From the NCBI RefSeq assembly GCF_000720325.1, contig NZ_JOJM01000116.1:1-10117 (forward strand): a stretch of 10,117 nucleotides of DNA, in the 5' to 3' direction. Position numbers and translations under genes: made by a program. The stretch is from Streptomyces sp. NRRL B-1347 (GTDB lineage: Bacteria > Actinomycetota > Actinomycetes > Streptomycetales > Streptomycetaceae). The notes under the pieces were generated by a model. That model did not search any database, was not told the DNA's origin, and saw only the letters and a program-made list of their open reading frames with translations. Shown here piece by piece: positions 1-6,506 of the stretch (within the stretch, counting starts at the first letter, position 1; each line of letters begins with the position of its first letter).

Positions 1-120
1 GAATACACAACAGGCGGTCCGTTCTGGAGTCTTGTGTCGTGGTAAACCCAATTCTCTCACAACGGGCCGCTGTTCATTTTCTGAGGGTCCGGACAGAGAT
101 CCTAAGAATCGCGCTGAATA

Positions 121-357
121 AGCCTCGGCGAGTTCGACGGTGCCGACGCGGGTGTCCCACTCGTGCGGACGATAGCCGTTGCGGTGATTGACGCGCTCGT
201 CGCCGACCTGCCCGTACGCAGCATTGCAGAGGGCATCGACTTCCGCGGACATGAGCGCGTCGGCGAACGTCTTGACCATCGCGCGCAGCAGAATGGGACT
301 CCCCGCGGCGAGGTTGCCTCCGGCAAAGGCATGCCGGGCACACAGAGCCTCTTTCAT
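121..357 (-). pseudogene. IS256/Mutator-type transposase, N-terminal remnant
   Basis: Read on the minus strand from about 357 down to 121, the translation contains LLRAMVKTFADALMSAE, then an Ala-Tyr-Gly-Gln stretch, ERVNHRNGYR and EWDTRVGTVELA. These blocks match in order the N-terminal region of Mutator-type (IS256 family) transposases, where the last block normally runs into a Pro-Lys-Leu-Arg segment and the catalytic core. Here homology stops after ELA near position 121. The frame stays open to the window edge, but its translation no longer resembles the family, so a deletion or secondary insertion is likely at that point. No DDE residues are present, so it cannot be active. The start codon is uncertain: ATG at 357 or GTG at 417 are in frame. 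It differs clearly from the IS256 protein at 6507 and is a separate element. Confidence 0.72.
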
Positions 358-442
358 CCTCCGGCCCCTGTCACGCTCGTAGGCTTGTTGACCTGTGGTA
401 ACACCACTCGGAGTCACCCCTGGAAGGCCAGGATGAAAGAGG
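348..442. repeat. 13-bp perfect inverted repeat
   Basis: CCTCTTTCATCCT at 348-360 is the exact reverse complement of AGGATGAAAGAGG at 430-442, with a 69-nt spacer. The left arm overlaps the beginning of the transposase remnant on the minus strand. It could be a leftover of transposon-end structure or a small inverted duplication. The loop is too long and T-tracts are absent, so a normal terminator is unlikely. Confidence 0.6.
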
Positions 443-811
443 TTCAGTGACTAACGCACCGAGATGACCGAACGATTCCGCACCAGGAAGACCCTCACCG
501 GCATGCCCGTCACCGGCTGACCGCCGGGCTCAGCACGGCACCCGAGCACCACCGACATACCTCAACCCAGATACCCCTCCAGCAACTTGACAACGCCACG
601 AGCAGGGCTGTGACCTGGAACGATACGAATCTCAAGATCGTCCTGAATAACCTCCATGTGTCCAACCGGCACAGAGGCGCAGTCCGAGGGCATTGGCATG
701 CGTAGAGCATCTTGAATGCTCCAAGCCGATCTGTGCGCCCCTGAATTGCGGCTTGCTGATCTCACCTTCCGTAAATAGACAGGAAGAAGCCCGGCGCGGC
801 GAGAGAGGTGC
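358..811. other. Gene-free leader upstream of the terpenoid genes
   Basis: I see no convincing protein gene in these 454 bases. The short open frames do not show actinobacterial codon bias or recognisable domains. The stretch holds the right arm of the 13-bp inverted repeat and repeat copy R1 (595-652). About 160 bases separate R1 from the first gene. A purine-rich site GAGAGAGG lies at 801-808, just ahead of the start codon. No clear primary sigma-factor -35/-10 pair was found by eye. Confidence 0.55.
595..652 (+). repeat. 58-bp direct repeat, copy R1
   Basis: This 58-bp segment recurs at 2216-2273 with only three substitutions and no gaps (55 of 58 identical). Each copy lies upstream of a gene: R1 about 160 nt before the polyprenyl synthetase, R2 about 30 nt before the terpene-synthase-like gene. 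Within R1, CAGGG (603-607) can pair with TCCTG (641-645) and CGAT (621-624) with ATCG (637-640), giving a stem with one large bulge and a 12-nt loop. The motif GGAAC (617-621), 16 nt, TCGTC resembles an extracytoplasmic-function sigma promoter, but only weakly. It may be a regulator-binding site, a promoter, a structured leader or a simple duplication. Confidence 0.85.
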
Positions 812-2323
812 ATGGTGATGCGGGAGGTGATTGGACGGCGATCCCAGCCTCTGATCGAGGTGATCGATCTGGCCAGTGTCCCAGAACGCGCCGACACCGT
901 TCTTGACGAATTCCTCTCAGCCAAGGCCAGGGCGGCTGCGGATGAGTACGTGCCTGCGGAGGTCTGCGGCATCCTGCGGGACTTCTTGTTGGCCGGCGGC
1001 AAGCGGCTGCGACCGATGCTCTGTGTGGCCGGATGGCAGGCAGCGGGCAGTCACAGCGAAACCGAGCTTGTGTTACGCCTGGGGGCGTCGTTGGAGATGT
1101 TCCACGCGTTCTGCCTGATCCATGACGACGTCATGGACAACAGCGCTACCAGGAGCGGTCAGCCCACCGTCCACCGCGTGAAGGTCCGTCGTCATACCGT
1201 CGGCCGCAGCCTGACCGGCGCCGACCGGCTGGAGACGGGGGCTGCGATTCTCCTGGGCTACCTTGCTCTGGCCTGTGCGGACGAACTGCTCCACTTCTCC
1301 GTGCTCGGCCCTTCCCAGCTCGGCGCGATATTGCCGTTGATTGAGGCCCGTGCTGAGGCCGTGTACGGCCAGTATCTCGATCTCGCCGCTGCCGGAATTC
1401 CGACTGGGGATCTTGACCGGGCACTGAAGGTTATCCGGTACAAGACGGCCAAGTACACCTGTGAGAGGCCGCTGCAGATCGGCGCCGCTCTCGCCGGGGC
1501 CGACCTTCAACTGCGCGAGCGCCTGAGCGCGTTCGGTGTCCCGTTAGGGCAGGCCTTCCAACTGCGTGATGATCTGCTTGGCGTCTTCGGTGTCCCAGAC
1601 GAAACCGGCAAGCCCACATTCGATGACCTGCGCGAGGGGCACACCGCCCTGGTGGCGCTCACCCTCCAGCGGGCCACACTCGACCAGGTTGCCCAGCTGC
1701 GTCGGTTGATCGGGCACCGCAGTCTGACCGAGGACCAGGCCCCCGGTGTACGCGAGATCACCACGGTTACCGGCGCCCGCGACGCAGTGAAGGCGATGAT
1801 TCGGACCCTCCACGAGAAGGCATTACGTGCACTGGAAACTCTACAGCTCGGATCCGACACGGCTGCGGCGCTGCGGCGCCCTGCCGATCGCGCCGTCCGG
1901 CGGCTGGCAGGCTCCCCTCCCACTGGCGCAACCATTTGGTCCGCCACCTGCTTCACGCCGCCCGCAAGACGGCACGTCGGCGGCACCCTCGAACCCACAG
2001 GAGCCATGCGAGCTGATCCCTCAGCCATGACTCGAGGGAATGGAATTCCAGCCCGGTCGCCCCCAGAGCCCTCCAGGAGGACCAGTTGGGTCACGTCTCG
2101 ACAAGGAACCCGAGCGAGCGCCCGCATGGAACGTCGCCGAGTTCCCCGCGGGTTGCCATCGCTCCGTCGTGGTGAGTGGAAGGTCCAGGAGGCTTATTCA
2201 GGAGCTGGCGATCAGGCCACGAGCAGGACTGCGACCTGCAACGATACGAATCTCAAGATCGTCCTGAATAACCCTCCAGCCCTCCAATATGCGAAAGGAG
2301 TTCATGATCTTGCTGCCGGTTGA
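812..2323 (+). CDS. Polyprenyl (probably farnesyl/geranylgeranyl) diphosphate synthase with anomalous C-terminal tail
   Basis: This trans-prenyltransferase should condense isopentenyl diphosphate with allylic diphosphates in the cytosol to supply the terpene precursor. Visible signatures, numbered from ATG 812: GGKRLRP (62-68), first Asp-rich motif DDVMD (105-109) followed by TRSGQPTVHR, KT (211-212), GQAFQ (246-250) and second Asp-rich region DDLLG (253-257) with TGKP. Phe at the fifth position before the first Asp is common in actinobacterial short-chain synthases. C15 versus C20 cannot be settled by eye. Family homology ends near residue 365 (about nt 1906), the usual length. The frame then runs on for some 138 residues of Arg/Pro/Ser/Thr-rich sequence without recognisable homology, passes through R2 and overlaps the next gene. 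ATG 818 has better spacing from the GAGAGAGG site than ATG 812. Confidence 0.88.
   Translation: MVMREVIGRRSQPLIEVIDLASVPERADTVLDEFLSAKARAAADEYVPAEVCGILRDFLLAGGKRLRPMLCVAGWQAAGSHSETELVLRLGASLEMFHAFCLIHDDVMDNSATRSGQPTVHRVKVRRHTVGRSLTGADRLETGAAILLGYLALACADELLHFSVLGPSQLGAILPLIEARAEAVYGQYLDLAAAGIPTGDLDRALKVIRYKTAKYTCERPLQIGAALAGADLQLRERLSAFGVPLGQAFQLRDDLLGVFGVPDETGKPTFDDLREGHTALVALTLQRATLDQVAQLRRLIGHRSLTEDQAPGVREITTVTGARDAVKAMIRTLHEKALRALETLQLGSDTAAALRRPADRAVRRLAGSPPTGATIWSATCFTPPARRHVGGTLEPTGAMRADPSAMTRGNGIPARSPPEPSRRTSWVTSRQGTRASARMERRRVPRGLPSLRRGEWKVQEAYSGAGDQATSRTATCNDTNLKIVLNNPPALQYAKGVHDLAAG
2216..2273 (+). repeat. 58-bp direct repeat, copy R2
   Basis: This is the second copy of the repeat at 595-652 and differs from it at three bases. 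One difference changes the outer stem from a G-T wobble to an A-T pair: CAGGA (2224-2228) with TCCTG (2262-2266). The inner pairing CGAT (2242-2245) with ATCG (2258-2261) is identical. It ends about 30 nt before the ATG of the terpene-synthase-like gene, where a promoter, operator or leader structure would sit. It lies inside the doubtful C-terminal extension of the preceding open frame, which argues that the extension is not the ancestral coding sequence. Confidence 0.85.
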
Positions 2324-3311
2324 TCCATTCGAGGATGCCACATGGGCTGACCCGCTCGGCCCGACGCGTCGTGAGCAGGCCGCACGTCGCATGAGCCATC
2401 AGTGCTGGATCGGGATCGATGACGCCGAACCTTGGGTGAGCCGCGAAGTCGACCGCGAGTGCCTGGAGATGGCATACATGTTCCTCGCCCTGATCTCACC
2501 GGTCACGGCGCCTGGACGGGACCGGGACGCGATCGTGGTCTACGGGGCACTGTCCGCAGTATTCGATACCTGCGCGACAAAACGGCGGAGGTTCACCGAG
2601 GAAGAACTTCTTGCAAAAAAGTACCGCGGGCGCCCGGTCGGAGAGTGGGCCGACCGTGTATGTACCGGCCTGGACGAGTGGACAGCGAATACACTGCAGC
2701 GAAGGTTCCACCACCAGATCGCACAACTCTCGGAGAACCGGCTCGAAAGCGGCATCGGCCCCAGTGAGCAGCGCAACGAGCGCAACCGCACCGACTACCG
2801 CTCGTACCTGCGCTGGAGGGAGCGGGAGGGCTGGTACTACGGGGGCCTCCTCGCCTGTGCTGTCGCCACCGGTGTGGACCTGCGCGACGTTCCGCCCCAC
2901 TGGATCGAGGAGACGCTGGAGGCATCCGTCCTCGCCTTCGACATCCACGGATCACTGCGCCACGCGTGCGAGAAGGAGATCGGACACACACTGAACTATC
3001 TGCCCGGCACCCAGCACGAGAAGGTCACAACCTCCCTCGTAGCCTACACGGAAATCCTGTTCCGCCTCCAGGGCGCCGATGACATCAAGCCCCGGGACAA
3101 GGAATACCTCACGCGCTTCGTCATGGGCATCGTGGCCGGAGCCTACAGCTGCCGCCGGTACGCCAAGACAACACCACTGCATATCGCCCGTCCCGAGGAC
3201 GTGGCCGTGGCCTGGAGCCACGTCGACAACACCCCCGACTACCGCTTCTCATACGCCCAGGTCACCGCGGAGGGCGCACCGAAACCGGGACGGGCGCGCC
3301 CCCATTCATAG
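2304..3311 (+). CDS. Divergent class I terpene-synthase-like protein
   Basis: Starting at ATG 2304 (AAAGGAG at 2294-2300; an in-frame ATG at 2289 precedes this site), the product has 335 residues, the normal size for bacterial class I terpene synthases. The all-alpha pattern follows that family: a Phe/Pro-containing helix (59-66), then VFDTCAT (86-92) where DDxxD should be, a YLRWREREG segment (168-176) with Arg172 placed like the diphosphate-sensor Arg, then FDIHGS...EKE (212-225) where NSE should be, followed by GHTLNYL, and a C-terminal W...DYRFSY. Only the first Asp of DDxxD survives, and the NSE motif lacks its Asn and has extra residues before the Glu. It lies between a prenyl synthase and a P450, which supports a terpenoid role. 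Cyclisation activity and product are unknown; a non-catalytic or altered function is possible. Confidence 0.62.
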   Translation: MILLPVDPFEDATWADPLGPTRREQAARRMSHQCWIGIDDAEPWVSREVDRECLEMAYMFLALISPVTAPGRDRDAIVVYGALSAVFDTCATKRRRFTEEELLAKKYRGRPVGEWADRVCTGLDEWTANTLQRRFHHQIAQLSENRLESGIGPSEQRNERNRTDYRSYLRWREREGWYYGGLLACAVATGVDLRDVPPHWIEETLEASVLAFDIHGSLRHACEKEIGHTLNYLPGTQHEKVTTSLVAYTEILFRLQGADDIKPRDKEYLTRFVMGIVAGAYSCRRYAKTTPLHIARPEDVAVAWSHVDNTPDYRFSYAQVTAEGAPKPGRARPHS

Positions 3312-3395
3312 CCCCCTGGCCGACCCTGTGTCCATGGCCACAGCCCCCCCCTCCCTCAATGCGTTCCCCCTGCCTCCCCTTCGGAAAGGCCGGTC

Positions 3396-4601
3396 ATGAC
3401 TACTCCCGAGGCTCAGCCCTACCTCACCCTCGACACCCAGGCCCACCGCTGTCCGGACGCCCTGTTCCGGGCACTTCGGGCGCAGGAAGGTATTCATCGT
3501 GATCCGAGTACGGGCTTCCACCTGATCGTGCGCCCCGACACCATCCGCACCGTCCTCCTCGACCCCGACACCTACTCCTCGGCTGACGCCCTCAGCCCCG
3601 CCCTCACTCAAGCCACCCATGCTCTCATGGGCCTGTTGAGCGCCGAGCAGCGTGATCATTTCGTCTCCCCCGTCGTGTCAATCATGACAAGTGAGGGTGC
3701 TACTCACCAGCGGCTACGCAAGGCAGTCAACCCATACTTCACCGCGCACGCCATCCGCCGCCGGTTCCCCTCCCTGCGTGCCAGGGCCGCCGCCGTCCTG
3801 GACAGGATGCCGGACCGCGCGGACTGGGTGCAGGACTTCTGCATGCCCTTCACCATCCATGCGATCTCCGACCTGCTCGGGGTGCCCGACGCCGACCACG
3901 CGACGGTGATCCGCTGGGACGACTTTCTCACCTCACTGGCCGCCGGCGGTAACGTCAGCCCCGAAGCCATCCATGCCTACCTCGACTTCACCAAGGAATT
4001 CACGCAATATTTCCGCGCGCGCACCACGCACCTGGCGCAGGAACCCGACGACAGTCTGCTCACGCACCTCATCCAGCAGGGCGACAGCCTCACCGACCAC
4101 GAACGAATCCAATTCCTCCTCATCCTCTTCCCTGCGGGCAGCACCACCACCGTCATCCTCCTCACCCACATCGCACTGCGCCTCGCACGACAACCCGAAC
4201 TCCTCCCACACCTGCGCGCCGCCCCCGAGACAGTCACGGACTTCATCGAGGAATGCGTCGTCGAGCGAAGCCCCTCCGCGAACGTCTTCCGCACCACCAC
4301 CCGCGACGTCACTCTCCAAAACACCCATATCCCCGCAGGATCCCACCTGCTGCTCCTCGTCGCTGCCGCGAACCAGTCCATCGACGACCAATCCAGCCAC
4401 CTCGCCTTCGGAACCGGCCTACACCGATGCCTAGGCGCCCAACTAGCCCGCGCCGAGGCACGCGCAGCCCTGGAAGAGATCCTCGAACGCTACACACGCA
4501 TCACCGTCACCCACCCCCTGGACGACCTCCCCTTCCGCCCTCACCTGCTCATCCCCTCCCACCCGCACCTCCCGGTCCATGTGGAAAGGCGGAACGGCTG
4601 A
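3396..4601 (+). CDS. Cytochrome P450 with missing ExxR Arg and shortened meander
   Basis: This is a soluble bacterial P450 of 401 residues. It probably hydroxylates or otherwise oxidises the terpene made by its neighbours, using ferredoxin partners encoded elsewhere. The start ATG follows GGAAAGG at 3383-3389 and lies 84 nt after the terpene-synthase-like gene. The haem-binding loop FGTGLHRCLG (338-347) keeps the ligand Cys345. HQRLR (104-108) fits the C-helix HxxxR, and FRTTTRDV keeps Arg299. The I-helix reads AGSTTT (247-252), so the usual acidic residue before the conserved Thr is Thr250. The K-helix reads EECVVERSP, so the invariant ExxR Arg is replaced by Val289. The stretch between AAN and HLAFG is about ten residues shorter than usual, removing most of the meander. 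The fold assignment is firm; the substrate is inferred only from context. Confidence 0.9.
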   Translation: MTTPEAQPYLTLDTQAHRCPDALFRALRAQEGIHRDPSTGFHLIVRPDTIRTVLLDPDTYSSADALSPALTQATHALMGLLSAEQRDHFVSPVVSIMTSEGATHQRLRKAVNPYFTAHAIRRRFPSLRARAAAVLDRMPDRADWVQDFCMPFTIHAISDLLGVPDADHATVIRWDDFLTSLAAGGNVSPEAIHAYLDFTKEFTQYFRARTTHLAQEPDDSLLTHLIQQGDSLTDHERIQFLLILFPAGSTTTVILLTHIALRLARQPELLPHLRAAPETVTDFIEECVVERSPSANVFRTTTRDVTLQNTHIPAGSHLLLLVAAANQSIDDQSSHLAFGTGLHRCLGAQLARAEARAALEEILERYTRITVTHPLDDLPFRPHLLIPSHPHLPVHVERRNG

Positions 4602-4869
4602 CATCTCGGCACCACACCTTGCTCCCGGCCCTCTGCTGATGCGACGACCCGGATCTTTCCCCAACGGCGCACAGAGAGCGCCACCGCAGAATTCCGTTCC
4701 AGGGAAGCGCAGGCTGACAACACGCAGGCGAGGCGTGAGGCAGCACGAAGCACCTGGACGGCGGAGACACCACCGCTCCTCGGCAAGCCACTTCCTCCAT
4801 CCGACGATCCCGGCACGGACTGAGGCAGGAGAGCGGGCGCTGCTACGACGCTCGACCAGGAAGGACACC
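4602..4869 (+). other. Intergenic spacer between P450 and reductase genes
   Basis: The reductase frame is open upstream of its real start through this 268-nt gap, but the translation is Arg-rich and shows no homology. The FAD-binding domain begins only after ATG 4870, which follows AGGAAGGA at 4858-4865. A small GGCGC/GCGCC hairpin sits near 4666-4682. I see no clear promoter or terminator, so cotranscription with the P450 or a separate promoter are both possible. Confidence 0.5.
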
Positions 4870-6048
4870 ATGACCAGCAAGTCCTCTAGCCATCCCCATC
4901 TCTGGGACGTCATCGTCGTGGGCGCCGGCCCGGCAGGCGCCACCGCAGCCCGCACCGCAGCAGAAATGGGATGCCGGACCCTGCTCCTGGAACGGGCCGT
5001 ATTACCCCGCTACAAGACTTGCGGCGGTGGCCTGGTGGGAGCTTCCGTCGCCGCACTGCCTGCAGGTTTCCGTATCCCGTCCCGTGACCACATCAACCAG
5101 ATTTCGATCAGCTGTCACTCAAGAGGCATCCGAACCCTGTCCCAGCGAGATCCCGTGGTCACCATGGTGTACCGCGACGAATTCGATGCCGCCCTGACCC
5201 GATCAGCCACCGAGGCAGGCGCGGAACTCAGAGAACGGGTGCAAGTCAAAAGCGTGGCAACCAACGGGGAAACAGCAGTGGTCACAACCAACGGAGGACA
5301 ACAGCTGCGAGCCCGCTCCGTAGTAGGCGCGGACGGCAGCACCAGCCGCATTGCCTGCTACGTGGGTGTACGGTGCGAACAGGTTGACCTTGCGCTGGAG
5401 GCCGAAGTCCCTGTCGCTTCAGACGAAACTGCGGCCTGGAAAGGCAGGGTGCTACTGGACTGGGGACCGATACCGGGCTCGTACGGCTGGGTCTTCCCTA
5501 AAGGGAATCACTTGACGATCGGAGTGATCTCTGCCCGCGGCCACCCGCATGCCACTCGCGCCTATATGAACGAATTCCTCGCCAGCCACCACCTTTCTAA
5601 CATCGAAAACGCACGGACATCAGGCCATCTCACCCGCTGCCGCCTGCCTGACTCCCCGCTGTCCCGCGGACGCGTACTTGTCGCCGGCGACGCAGCAGGA
5701 TTGCTGGATCCAATGTTTCGCGAAGGAATCTCTTTCGCTCTTCGCTCGGGAGCCCTGGCGGGCCATACCGCTGCCGCTATCGCTACTGCGAACGATGGAC
5801 AGTTGGTCCGTGAGACCACCGATTCCTATGCCCGCCAGATCAACGACATCCTGGGGACAGAGATGCTCGAGAGCCGGAAGGTTCTCACCTTGTTCAAGAA
5901 ACACCCACGGCTGGTTCATACCGGCCTGACCCGAGTCCCTGCGATCTCCAACAAGCTTTTTGACTACGCGGCCGGCCGCGCCACCATCCCCGAACTCCTG
6001 GACAACACCACCACCCAGATCGCGTTGGCACTCGCCTCTCGCCCGTGA
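4870..6048 (+). CDS. Geranylgeranyl reductase family FAD-dependent oxidoreductase
   Basis: This flavoprotein of 392 residues belongs to the geranylgeranyl reductase branch of the group A flavin monooxygenase-like superfamily, which saturates isolated double bonds of prenyl chains. Visible motifs are the Rossmann GAGPAG (18-23) with Glu41 at the end of the second strand, PRYKTCGGGL (46-55) with Cys51, GADGSTSR (153-160), GSYGWVFPK (203-211) matching the family's YxWxFPK signature, and GDAAGLLDPMFREGI (273-287) for FAD and substrate binding. The Pro-Leu-Thr/Ser-Gly-Glu-Gly version of the last motif is changed to Pro-Met-Phe-Arg-Glu-Gly. No membrane anchor is seen. In this setting it could reduce geranylgeranyl diphosphate before cyclisation or a double bond of the finished terpene. 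A housekeeping menaquinone role is less likely given the neighbours. It is not visibly broken. Confidence 0.88.
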   Translation: MTSKSSSHPHLWDVIVVGAGPAGATAARTAAEMGCRTLLLERAVLPRYKTCGGGLVGASVAALPAGFRIPSRDHINQISISCHSRGIRTLSQRDPVVTMVYRDEFDAALTRSATEAGAELRERVQVKSVATNGETAVVTTNGGQQLRARSVVGADGSTSRIACYVGVRCEQVDLALEAEVPVASDETAAWKGRVLLDWGPIPGSYGWVFPKGNHLTIGVISARGHPHATRAYMNEFLASHHLSNIENARTSGHLTRCRLPDSPLSRGRVLVAGDAAGLLDPMFREGISFALRSGALAGHTAAAIATANDGQLVRETTDSYARQINDILGTEMLESRKVLTLFKKHPRLVHTGLTRVPAISNKLFDYAAGRATIPELLDNTTTQIALALASRP

Positions 6049-6301
6049 ATAGCATCTGAAGGGCCTCACGATTCCCGGACAGGCATCTGGTGATGGTCCT
6101 ATGCCGCGATGCGCGACTTCCGGTGCTCAACGTGGACTTCGCACGGAGAGCGGTAGCCCACTGCCGAGTCTCGCGTAGGCCGGCGTCGATGTTGCGGTGT
6201 CCTGCCACAGCGCGGCGTGGAGTCTGTGCCGCCGTCGTACCGGGGGTTCCGCCCTACGCGCCAACGCCCGCGACCACACCCACCCCCCGACCATGCTCGG
6301 C
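6049..6301. other. Spacer after the reductase gene, no gene seen
   Basis: No convincing coding region, strong hairpin terminator or RNA gene is visible in these 253 bases. The short open frames on both strands lack recognisable domains. The 3' part may be decayed coding sequence of the transposase whose C-terminus starts near 6302, but frames are interrupted and I cannot align it by eye. Confidence 0.4.
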
Positions 6302-6441
6302 CTCATCTGAACGACTTTACCGAGGCCCTGCTGCACGCCCCGGCCGAGCGAACGATCTCCCGGATCAAGCAGTGGCGCATCTTCCGGCACGCCCACATCG
6401 ATGGTGTCCCGTCGGGTGGTGTAGCGGCGATCTCCTTATAG
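6302..6441 (+). pseudogene. DDE-type (IS5-like) transposase, C-terminal remnant
   Basis: The translated end reads LNDFTEALLHAPAERTI, then SRIKQWRIFRHAHI and a hydrophobic tail ending GGVAAISL before the TAG at 6439-6441. The block with Pro-Ala-Glu-Arg followed by an Ile-Lys-x-Trp-x-Ile-Phe-Arg segment matches the C-terminal end of IS5-like DDE transposases, where this Glu is in the catalytic position. Upstream sequence in the same frame is Pro/Arg-rich and unrelated, so only the last 45 or so residues remain. A 6-bp hairpin, GCCCCT (6441-6446) and AGGGGC (6452-6457), follows the stop. Confidence 0.55.
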
Positions 6442-6506
6442 CCCCTGGTCGAGGGGCGGCCACCGCACAACTCTGCGAGTAGGGACGCTCGTTGAGAGGT
6501 GACGCG
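6442..6506. other. Left flank of the IS256-type relic
   Basis: This short spacer contains a GCCCCT-ggtcg-AGGGGC hairpin at its start and the ribosome-binding site GAGAGGTG (6495-6502) for the following transposase. A TTG at 6492 is in frame upstream, but ATG 6507 gives the typical family N-terminus. I could not delimit a terminal inverted repeat. Confidence 0.4.

Noticed and set aside
163..450. Plus-strand 95-residue open frame near the left end
   Set aside because: It is the antisense shadow of the minus-strand Mutator transposase remnant, whose translation matches the family.
562..1002. Minus-strand 146-residue open frame over R1 and the 5' end of the prenyl synthase
   Set aside because: Most of it is antisense to the well-supported synthase. 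Only the part over R1 is of interest, and it is reported separately.
595..2273. The 58-bp repeats as a CRISPR array or as attL/attR of an integrated element
   Set aside because: There are only two copies 1.6 kb apart, with a gene between them and no integrase or regular spacers.
3933..4400. Minus-strand Glu/Asp/Gly-rich open frame inside the P450
   Set aside because: It is a shadow of the GC-biased P450 codons, with no domain features.
4579..4869. 97-residue N-terminal extension of the reductase frame
   Set aside because: It is Arg-rich, without homology, and overlaps the P450 3' end. ATG 4870 has a good ribosome-binding site and starts the FAD domain at the family-typical distance.
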